Source: Pyrus communis (lineage: Eukaryota; Streptophyta; Magnoliopsida; Rosales; Rosaceae). Taken from it: a stretch of DNA of 64,000 nt. Positions 35,193 to 45,373 of the stretch are shown piece after piece. Position numbers and translations under genes: made by a program. Position 1 is the first letter of the stretch; the number at the start of each line of letters is the position of its first letter. The DNA is taken from the NCBI RefSeq assembly GCF_963583255.1, contig NC_084815.1, forward strand, positions 11,393,724 through 11,457,723. The letters are read 5' to 3'. Below the pieces are notes generated by a model, which was not told the origin of the DNA, did no database searches, and saw only the letters and a list, made by a program, of their open reading frames with translations.

Positions 35193-35438
35193 GTTCTCGT
35201 GCATTTACGTTATGTTTCTTTAGTTATTTTAGTACTTTAAGCTATTTTCGTGTGTTTGTAGGTCCAAAGGGCTAAAGGAGCAAAAAGATGCATTTTGGAG
35301 ACTTTTGGAGCACTTTTGGGCTAAGGATGGATAGCTTATGCTTGGAGCCAAAGTGTTGGACGAAATTGAAGACCTAATTGAAGACCAAAGTGTTGGAACC
35401 TTGTTCCCTTTAGTTTTAGGACATTTAAACCTTTCCTA
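34913..35438. repeat. Perfect 246-bp inverted repeat with 34-bp spacer
   Basis: The left arm 34913-35158 is the exact reverse complement, by eye, of the right arm 35193-35438. The arms are the U3 ends of LTR K (reverse) and LTR J (forward). The spacer is 35159-35192. Outside the arms the similarity stops abruptly (gctt against tatc). Confidence 0.88.
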
Positions 35439-35639
35439 TATCCTTAGCCGTGCATAACATTCCAACATTCCACTCCTTCATTTCAGCCACACTCCCACAT
35501 ATCATTACTTATCAGCACCACTTATCACTTATCATAATCACATATCATACACTTATCATCACCACTTATCACTTATCATAATCACATATCATTACTTATC
35601 ATCACCACTTATCACCTAACACAAAACCTTGCAGCCACA

Positions 35640-36385
35640 TCCATTCCACTTCATTGCACATGCATCTTCATCCACCACACATTCCAGCCCATTCCTACAC
35701 ATGTGCCGTGCATCTCCACAATCCCATTCATCAACATATGCATTCACATGCTTTCACAACCTAATTCACATGCACATTCATCCACCTTTCTCCCTAAAAC
35801 CGTGCACATGCAAACACATTCATAGTCAGAAAATCACTCATTGCCGTGCACATTCACTCACCACAAACATTCCACATGCATTCATCAACATATCTAGTTG
35901 TCACTCACATGCATTCCATCCTTTAAAACATTGCACATGCATCTTCAATTAAATCAGCCACATGCATTCAATCATTCCCAAACAAAGCCAATGCCGTGCA
36001 CAACCCTTACAATTCCCCTAATCATTCACATGCATCCACTTCATCATATCAACACATTTCAGCCATTCCACATGCATTTCAACTCACATGCACTCATCAT
36101 CATAACCTAGCTGTCATTCCACTTCATTGCACATGCATCTTCAATTAAATCAGCCACATGCATCATTTCACAACCTAATTCACATGCAAACACAATCTGC
36201 CATCATTCACACAAAACACCATCATTGCCGTGCACATTCACCTTCATTTCCAGATTGTCCCCTTGCACATGCAGCCACATATTCATTGCACATGCATTTC
36301 CAACCCACATGCATCCTTTAATCATTCAAACATGCAGCCACATTCCCTCCTAGCTGTCATGTTCCCCCCATTTCACCTATAAATA
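35640..36385 (+). promoter_or_regulatory. U3 promoter of LTR J: CACATGCA array and TATAAATA
   Basis: There are numerous CACATGCA words between 35640 and 36340, interspersed with TTGCCGTGCA, then CACCTATAAATAAGC with TATAAATA at 36378-36385. The order matches LTRs C and L, but copy number and spacing of the words differ strongly. Confidence 0.55.
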
Positions 36386-38408
36386 AGCATCCATTGCATT
36401 CATTCTCATGAACTCTTCCATATTCAGAATGTAGACCATCAAACTCCCTTGTGCCGTGCTCTCCCTTACAATCCAAACACCATCCTTCCATTTTCACCAC
36501 TCGCCAAACCATTCACACCATCAAACTATCGTTAGACCTTGTGCTACAACGAAGAGGAAGATAAGAGGGCCTAAACGTTCATACAATTCAAGTCTGAGTT
36601 GTTGGAATGTTTAGGTGTTTCTTTGATTTCAATGTTTAATTTCAATTCTCTTTGTTTTGTACCATGAGGAACTAAAACCCCCTTGGCTAGGGGGTAATTC
36701 GAAATATATGTTTATGCTTGCATTTTGATTTGATTACTTCTAATTGCGTTTCATAAGTTGTGGATTCAATTCGTTTAACTGTTTAATTGATAACTTATTT
36801 ATGTATGTTTATTGAGAGTGCACACTTAATTTTCATGCATGAATATGATGCTAGAATATAAGTGAGTTTCACCTAATAGTTACGAACTTATATTCACAAG
36901 TAGTGGAGGTTGCTTATAAACAATCGCGTTAAACAAATTCTTGGCATAAGTTTCATGCGTATTCCATAGTAACGAATGCCTCGTCAACACTTATAATTTT
37001 CATAGAGCGTAATGATTCTTGCTTGTATCTCTATTATGCAATCATGTAGGGGACTTGTGGGGAATGTTTTGGGTTGTCGTATGCAATCATCCAATTCAAT
37101 AACGTTAGGAAGATTTGAAAGTTAATTTAAGCGGATCTAATTAACTTGGAGCGTTGAGAATTAATGGTTTATTGAAATGCAATTGGAAATCATTTTATTA
37201 TGCAAGTATAACATATGTGGAGATGAACCCCATAGCTAACTTTCCATCCATTCAATTCCATCAATTAGTTCTTTCTTTTCTTGTTTCTGTTTTCATGTTT
37301 AATTTAACTTGTTGTTCAATTATGTTAAACATGTGGAACTAATTTCTTTTTAGTTAGAGGCGAATTTGAAGCCATGGACATATGTTGGTTATGATTTGAT
37401 TTACTCCAGTTATGAATTCATGAACTTTAGATGTGGTTTACTTTTCTGTTTTGATTAAGAACTTGTTTATGTATGTGGGTTGAGGGTCGACACTTAATTT
37501 GCATGCCTAAACTTGATGCTAGGATATAAGGGAATTTCACCTAATCGTTATGAACTTATATTCATGAGTAGTAAAAATCGCTAGTCACGATTGTGTTTAG
37601 TAAACCCTAGGCTGGATTAACATGCGTATTCCATAGTTATGAATGCCTAGTCGATGTTTATGATTTCCGTTGAACTTAATGATCTTTGTTGAATGTCTCT
37701 ATCATGCGTATTCCATGGTTAGGGACTTCGATTAGGAATAATTTGGTTGTAATGCGTATTCCATTCAATCCAATGAATCTAGGGAAATCTGAAAGTTAGT
37801 TTAAGCGGACCTAATTAACTTGGAGCATTGTCATTCATCGTTTGTTGAAGTCATAAATGGGAATCAAATTATATGCATATGTTCATGTGTGGATAAGGAA
37901 CCCTCTAACTAGCTTTCTCATCATTTTATTTCATTAATTTCGTTTTTACAATCTGTTTTGTTTCCAAGTTTCTGTTTTAGTTTTAAATTCGTCAAAATCA
38001 ATCCCCCATTTATCTTAAAGTGTTAGATTAGTTAGAAATACGTTTAGTTTGTGTTTATAAGTGTTTTGATTCATTTTGTTTCCCAAATTCGTCCAAAGTA
38101 CTCAAGGTGCTCAAAACTGCCCAGAAAGTGTTTTTAAGGCAGTTTCGAGTGCTTTGGGTACTGTTTGAGTCTTTTGGTTTGTTTTAGTGTTTTAAAGTTT
38201 AGTTTTGCAATATTTGAGTCTAGTATAGTGTTTTATATTGTGTTTTTACGTTTTTGAGTCAAATCCAAGTGATTAACAATCCCTCCTAATCCCCGGTCCA
38301 GAACGATCCCTACTTATACATATACTACAAATGACAAAAAGAGGGTTTAATTTGTGTGCGTATAAATCACGCATCAAAAGCTAAGCATGCACTCTCAATA
38401 AATATACA

Positions 38409-40504
38409 TGATGCGAAATATATTAAGCACACAAATTAAACCCTCTTCTGACAATTGTAGCAAAGTATGTAAGTAGGGATCGTTCAAAACCGGGGATTAG
38501 GAGGGATTGCTAAACTCTTGAAAACTGACCTAAGAACTCCAAAACAAAGTTAAAAACACTAATTTGGACTCAAAGAATGAAAAACCAAGGTTAAAACACT
38601 AAAACAAAACAAAAACTCAAAACAGCAACTAGAAGACTCAAAACTGCCTAAAAACCACTTTCTGGGCAGTTTTGAGCACCTACACTAATTTGGACGAATT
38701 TGGTTGAAAACTTGACTCAAAACACTTAAAAACATGAACCAAAACAATTTCTAACTAAATTGAGACTTCAAAGTAAAGGGGGATTTGATTTGGACGAAAT
38801 TAAAGTTGAGAAAACAGATTGCAAAGTAAAACTGATTTTGAAATGTTTTTGGGGTTTTTAATGGATGATGGACTAGTTAGGGGTTCTTTCTCCACACATG
38901 ACAAGTATGCAAATGACTCGATTTCCAGTTATTCCTTCATAGAATTATGAATGACAATGCCCCAAATTAACCGTGACATCACTAGTGAATTCTCAAGTTT
39001 TCCTTGTGTTATTGAATTGGATGACATCATACGACAACCCAAAGCATTCTTCAAAAGTTCCTTACATGACATCATAATAAAGATACAATCAAAGATCATT
39101 ACGTTCAATGAAAACTATAAGCATTGACAAAGCACTTGTGACTATGACATCATGACACTTATGCTAGGAATTGAACTTAACGCGATTGTGACTAGCAACC
39201 TTCACTACTTGTGAATATAAGTGTGTGACAATTATGTGAAACAAACTTATATTCTAGCATCATATTCATGCAAGCCAATTAAGTGTCGACCCCTAATTAA
39301 CAAACACAAATACGTTATTACTCGCACAGTTAAGCCAATTGCATTCACGATTCAAGAACTCATAACTGGAATTTATCAAATCAACTTGCACACATAGTTA
39401 TGGCTTCGAAATCACCCCTAACCAATAGGGGTTTAGCCACTCATGTTCATAGCAAAATGAAAGGAAAATAAATTAAACATTGAAATCATAAAACGAATTA
39501 CACCTAGAATGCACCAACGACGAAGCTTGAGCATCCAAGAGTCTTTCCTTCTTTCTCCTTGCTACGGCACAAAGGTGGATGGGATGGTTGGGATGTGTTT
39601 TAGGATCAGGGATTATGGAATTGGATGGAGGATAGGCACGGCAAGGTGTAGTGTTTGGCTGGAATTGTGTTTTTAGGATTTTAGGATGTGTAGAGTGGTG
39701 TGGCTAGATGAATGGACGAAAATTGGGTGAATGAGTGATCCCCCCAAGTGCCTTGCTGCAAAGACTTATTTATAGGGCTAGGAAAGGTTTTGAACTTAGT
39801 TGAAACCAAAAGGTTTTTTGTACCAGAAATTCTATACATGAAACACTTAAAGGATATATGTGTGTAGCTTGGACAAGGTAGGAGACAAGATAGGACGGCT
39901 AGGAGACAAGGTAGGACGGCTAGTGACGGCTAGGAGACAAGGTAGGACGGCTAGTGACAAGCTAGGACGGCTAGTAGACAAGGTAGGACGGCTAGTAGAC
40001 AAGGTAGGACGGCTAGTGACAAGCTAGGACGGCTAGGAGACAAGCTAGGACGGCTAGGAGACAAGCTAGGACGGCTAGTGACGGCTAGGAGACAAGGTAG
40101 GACGGCTAGTGACAAGCTAGGACGGCTAGTAGACAAGGTAGGACGGCTAGTGACAAGCTAGGACGGCTAGGAGACAAGCTAGGACGGCTAGGAGACAAGC
40201 TAGAAATTAGGCACCATGTGTGAATAGATAAAGCCTTCTAGAAATAAGGTTTTTTTAGGCCCCCTTGCAGCTCCCTAACTGAATTCAAGCCTTCAAATTC
40301 GTCCATCCTCATGCCTCCATGCTTGCACTATCCAATCTTGGCCCAAAAATGCTCTAGAATGCTCCAAATTGCTTCTTTTTGCATACTTTGACACTAAAAC
40401 CTGAAATTGCACGAAAATGACTTTAAACACTTAAACTAACTAAGGAAAAACAACATAAATGCATGAGAACAAGCCAATTAAGTCGCATAAAAATGCTCCT
40501 ATCA
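38409..40504 (-). mobile_element. Solo LTR M (reverse), TSD ATACA
   Basis: It starts TGATGCGAAATATATTAAGC and ends AAAATGCTCCTATCA, flanked by ATACA at 38404-38408 and 40505-40509. It is 2096 bp and more diverged than the other LTRs. Its U3 has no RY array; a minisatellite takes that place. Confidence 0.92.
39872..40203 (-). repeat. Minisatellite of AGACAAGCTAGGACGGCT units in U3 of LTR M
   Basis: More than a dozen units of about 18-20 bp alternate between GACAAGGTAGGACGGCTAG, GACAAGCTAGGACGGCTAG and a shorter GACGGCTAG form. Higher-order repetition of two to three units is visible. The array lies in the U3 position, upstream (element sense) of a tatttatagg TATA-like site at 39769. Confidence 0.9.
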
Positions 40505-40521
40505 ATACACAAATAAGTTAT

Positions 40522-40765
40522 TGATAGGGGCATATTTATGCACCTTAGTTTAGCTTGTTCTTGTGCATTTATAGTGTTTTTCCTTAGTAAAGTAGTCTTT
40601 TAAGCTAGTTTTATGTATTTTCAGGATTTAAGGGCAAAGTATGCAAAATGATGCATTTTGGAGCCTTTTGGAGCGAATTAGAGCTTGGAATGGATATCAT
40701 ATGCTTGGAGCCAAGAGGATGGACGAAATTGAAGACTTGAAGATGATGATTCCTACTTGAGCAAG
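40522..40765 (+). mobile_element. LTR F (forward), first 244 bp
   Basis: It starts TGATAGGGGCATATTTATGC after GTTAT (40517-40521) and is interrupted by reverse LTR N at 40766. It may be the 5' LTR of the forward element whose interior reappears at 55921-57547. No right end is seen. Confidence 0.72.
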
Positions 40766-41985
40766 TGATGCGTGATTTATACGCACACAAATTAAACCCT
40801 CTTTTGACAATTGTAGTATAAGTATAAGTAGGGATCGTTCTGGACCGGGGATTAGGAGGGATTGCAAATCTCTTGACTCAAATAAATAAAACTAACTTTT
40901 AAAACACTAAGACAAACTAAAAGACTCAAAGAATTCAAAAATACTTTAAAACATAAACTAAACAGATTCTAAGCACTAAAGAACAAGAAAGTAAAGGGGG
41001 GGTTTGATTTGACGAAATTAACTAAATTGCACAAATTGTAATTAAAGGCAAAACGTAAATATAAATATGATGAAAATATGGATGATGGAATAGCCAAGGG
41101 GTTCTTCTCCACACATGTTACACTTGCATACAAGATTGATTCTCAGTTGGTCTTTCGATAAATTATGAAACTCAACACTCCGGGTTAATTAGGTCCGCTT
41201 AAATTAACCGTCAAGTTTTCCTTAAGTTAATGAATTGGATGGGTTAGCGCAACGCAATTCACCACATTCTCCAAAAGTCCTTTACGTGAAAAGCACAATA
41301 AAGATACAATCAAAGATTATTAAGCATTATGAAAACTATAAGTGTTGACGAGGCATTCGTTACTATGGAATACGCATGAAACTTATGCCAAGAATTCATT
41401 TAACGCGATTGTTTATAAGCAACCTCCACTACTTGTGAATATAAGTTCATAACGATTAGGTGAAACTCACTTATATTCTAGCGTCATATTCATGCATGAA
41501 AATTAAGCGCGCATTCTTAATAAACATACATAAATAAGTTATCAATCAAACGGTTAAACAAATTGAATCAACAACTTATGAAATTCCAACGAAAGTTAAT
41601 CAATTCATATTGCAAATATAAACATAGTTTTGAATCACCCCCTAGCTAAAGGGGGGTTTATTTCCTCATAACTTTGAAATTAAAGAAACACCTAAACATT
41701 CCAACAACTCAAACTTGAATTGTATGAACGTTTAGGCACTCTTCTCTTCCATTCCTCATACGTACAAAACAAAGAGAATTGAATTTAAACTTTGAAATCA
41801 AAGAAACACCTAAACATTCCAACAACTCAAACTTGAATTGTATGAACGTTTAGGCCCTCTTATCTTCCTCGTTATTGTAGCACAAGGTCTAAGGTGAGGT
41901 TTGGGGGATTATGGAAATGGTAGAGGAGTGGTGGAAATGGAAGCAATGGAGGAGAAGTGGAAGGGGGACTCACGGTTTTGGATTC
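40766..41985 (-). mobile_element. LTR N (reverse), left segment
   Basis: It starts TGATGCGTGATTTATACGC after GCAAG (40761-40765). LTR O interrupts it at 41986, and it continues at 55433-55920. It carries two hairpin copies (about 41692 and 41812). Confidence 0.82.
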
Positions 41986-43313
41986 TGATGCGATATTTAT
42001 ACGCACACAAACTAAACCCTCTTTTTGTCAAATTGTAGTATAAGTATAAGTAGGGATCGTTCTGGACCGGGGATTAGGAGGGATTGTTAATCACTTGGAT
42101 TTGACTTAAAAACGTAAAAACATAATATAAAACACTAAACTAGACTCAAAGAATGTAAAACTAAACTTTAAAACACTAAAACAAATCAAAAGACTCAAAA
42201 TGCTTTTAAAAACACAAACTAAAATGCTATACTAAACTCGAAGAATTCAAAATTAAAAATAAGAAAGATTAAGACTAAGACTTTAAACGAAATATGGGGG
42301 GATTGATTTTGGACGAATTTAAACTAAAATGGATAGATTGTAAAGAAAACAAATTGTAAATATGAAATTGACGGAAATGAATGGATGGTATGGCTAGCTA
42401 AGGGGTTCTTCTCCACACATGTTACACTTGCATAATAAAAAGATTTCCAATTGCATTTCAATAAATTATTAATTCTCAACTCCCCAAGTTAACCGTGATG
42501 CACTAATTAACCTTCAAATCTTCCTAACGTTATTGAATTGGATGATTGCATACGACAACCCAAAACATTCCCCACAAGTCCCCTACATGATTGCATAATA
42601 GAGATACAAGCAAGAATCATTACGCTCTATGAAGATTATAAGTGTTGACGAGGCATTCGTTACTATGATTGCATGAAACTTATGCCAAGAATTCGTTTAA
42701 CGCGATTGTTTATAAGCAACCTCCACTACTTGTGAATATAAGTTCATAACGATTAGGTGAAACTCACTTATATTCTAGCGTCATATTCATGCATGAAAAT
42801 TAAGTGTGCACTCTTAATAAACATACATAAATAAGTTATCAATCAAATAGTTAAACAAATTGAATCCACAACTTATGAAACGCAATTAGAATTAATCAAA
42901 TCAAAATGCAAGCATAAACATATATTTCGAATCCCCCCCTAGCCAAGGGGGGTTTAGTTCCTCATACAAAACAAAGAGAATTAAAATTAAACATTGAAAT
43001 CAAAGAAACACCTAAACATTCCAACAACTCAAACTTGAATTGTATGAACGTTTAGGCCCTCTTCTCTTCCTCTTTATTGTAGCATAAGGTCTAAGGGATG
43101 TTGTTGGTGTGTTGAATGGATTGGGGAATGATTGAAATGGAAGAGGAATGGTGTAGAAGTGGAAGGGGAATGGAAAAATGGTGTTTGGATTATAAGGGGA
43201 GAGATGGGAAGCTCACGGCTAGGGAAGGGAGAATGTGTTTGTAATGTGTTGTGTATGAAATGAGATGATTTGAATGATGGGAATGCAAGGGTATTTATAG
43301 GAGGAGTGGAGAT

Positions 43314-45373
43314 TGATGCGAGATTTATACGCACACAAATTAAACCCTCTTTTTATCAATTGTAGTAAGTATGTAAGTAGGGATCGTTCTGGACCGGGGA
43401 TTAGGAGGGATTGTTAATCACTTGGATTTGACTTAAAAACGTAAAAACATAATATAAAACACTAAACTAGACTCAAAGAATGTAAAACTAAACTTTAAAA
43501 CACTAAAACAAATCAAAAGACTCAAAATGCTTTTAAAAACACAAACTAAAATGCTATACTAAACTCGAAGAATTCAAAACTAAAAATAAGAAAGATTAAG
43601 ACTAAGACTTAAACGAAATATGGGGGGATTGATTTTGGACGAATTTAAACTAAAATGGATAGATTGTAAAGAAAACAAATTGTAAATATGAAATTGACGG
43701 AAATGAATGGATGGTATGGCTAGCTAAGGGGTTCATCTCCATACATGTTACACTTGCATAATAAAATGATTTCCAATTGCATTTCAATAAACCATGAATT
43801 CTCAACACCCCGGGTTAATTAGGTCCGCTTAAATTAACCGTCAAGTTTTCCTTAAGTTAATGAATTGGATGATTGCATACGACAACCCAAAGCATTCCTC
43901 ACAAGTTCCCTACATGAATTGCATAATAGAGAAACAAGCAAGAATCATTAAGCATCATGAAAACTATAAGTGTTGACGAGGCATTCGTTACTATGATTGC
44001 ATGAAACTTATGCCAAGAATTCGTTTAACGCGATTGTTTATAAGCAACCTTCACTACTTGTGAATATAAGTTCATAACGATTAGGTGAAACTCACTTATA
44101 TTCTAGCGTCATATTCATGCATGAAAATTAAGCGCGCATTCTTAATAAACATACATAAATAAGTTATCAATCAAACGGTTAAACAAATTGAATCCACAAC
44201 TTATGAAACGCAATTAGAAGTAATCAAATCAAAATGCAAGCATAAACATATATTTCGAATCCCCCCCTAGCTAAAGGGGGGTTTAGTTCCTCATACAAAA
44301 CAAAGAGAATTGAAATTAAACATTGAAATCAAAGAAACGCCTAAACATTCCAACAACTCAAACTTGAATTGTATGAACGTTTAGGCCCTCTTCTCTTCCT
44401 CTTTATTGTAGCATAAGGTCTAGGGATAATTGGTTTGGGGGATGGAAGTGTGGAATGGAGTGAGGAGTGATGGAAATGGAAAGATGGTTTTGGATTCTAA
44501 GGGGACTCACGGCAAAGAGAAGGAATGGAAGTGTTTGTGGTGTGTTGTGTATGAAATGAGATGGAGTGGGGAGTGAATGTGGCTTAATGATGAAGGGGGA
44601 AAGCTTGGAAAGCATGTGGCAAGGTTGGTTGCATGATGATGATGCATGTGAGTTGAAATGCATATGTTTAAATGGTTGAAATGTGTAGATGATTATGAGT
44701 ATGATAAGTGATAAGTGAATGATGTATTAAGTGATAAATGAATGATATGTTAAGTGATAAATGAATGATATGTTAAGTGATAAATGAATGATATGTGGTG
44801 AGTGATAAATGAATGATATGTTAAGTGATAAATGAATGATATGTGGTGAGTGATAAGTGAATGGAAGTGATAAGTGATAAGTGAATGGAAGTGATCAGTG
44901 ATAAGTGAATGGAAGTGATAAGTGAATGGTTTGATAAGTGAATGCTTATAATAAGTGAATGATATGATAAGTGAATGATTTAAGGGTTTAAAATAGGGAA
45001 CAAAGCCCTTCCTTGCATGGCAAGGAAGGGAGACACAAGGAAACACACGACAATGTCCTAAGGCTGCAAGGAATGTTGTTTTTGTGTTCTAAAATGCGTA
45101 GGAGTCTTCAATGATGCTTAAACATGAGGTCTTTTAGGATTTAACTTTCCTACTTCAAGTCTTTAATTTCGTCCATCCTCTTGGCTCCAAGCATATGATA
45201 TCCATTCCAATCTCTAATTTGCTCCAAAAGGCTCCAAAAGGCATCCTTTTGCATACCTTGCCCTTAGAACCTGAAAACACACAAAAGAAGCATAAAGGAC
45301 TAAAATAACTAGAGAAACATAACGTAAATGCACGAGAACAAGCCATTTAAGTCGCATGAATATGCTCCTATCA
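43314..45373 (-). repeat. 3' LTR of element D
   Basis: 2060 bp, TGATGCGAGATTTATACGC to AATATGCTCCTATCA. The polypurine tract follows at 45374-45386 (reverse complement GTGGGGGTATT). Compared with the 5' LTR it lacks one atatgataagtgaatg unit and has one more C at about 44263. Confidence 0.95.
44701..44983 (-). repeat. GATAAGTGAATG minisatellite in U3 of element D
   Basis: Degenerate units (gataagtgaatg, gataaatgaatgatatg) fill 44701-44983. Related arrays lie at 53421-53713 (other LTR of D), 54780-55033 (LTR O) and 58985-59217 (LTR of E), all at the same U3 position. Unit number differs between copies. Confidence 0.88.

Larger units (their letters stand above)
28609..38376 (+). mobile_element. 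Solo LTR J (forward), TSD AAAGC, split by K
   Basis: It starts TGATAGGAGCATATTCATGC at 28609 and ends ATAAATCACGCATCA at 38376, with AAAGC at 28604-28608 and 38377-38381. Only the first 39 bp lie left of the nested element K; the rest is 35198-38376. The long right part has a CACTTATCA-rich stretch (about 35500-35610), a CACATGCA array and TATAAATA at 36378-36385. Confidence 0.85.
27734..40521 (-). mobile_element. LTR I (reverse), interrupted by J, M and F
   Basis: It starts TGATGCGAAATATATAAGCAC at 27734 after AGCCT. Its own segments are 27734-28608, 38382-38408 and 40510-40521. Forward LTR J (with TSD AAAGC), solo LTR M (TSD ATACA) and the start of F (left flank GTTAT) have each inserted into it. 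Its right end is not seen before the window ends. Confidence 0.8.

Noticed and set aside
39951..40136. Repetitive Ser/Leu/Pro frame
   Set aside because: Minisatellite translation inside a solo LTR; no start context and no copies elsewhere.
39872..40203. Possible CRISPR-like array
   Set aside because: The repeats are contiguous with no unique spacers, and the setting is a plant LTR.
44750..45046. 98-codon Ser/His/Tyr-rich frame and relatives at 53446, 54705 and 58676
   Set aside because: GATAAGTGA arrays read in reverse; length changes with repeat number.
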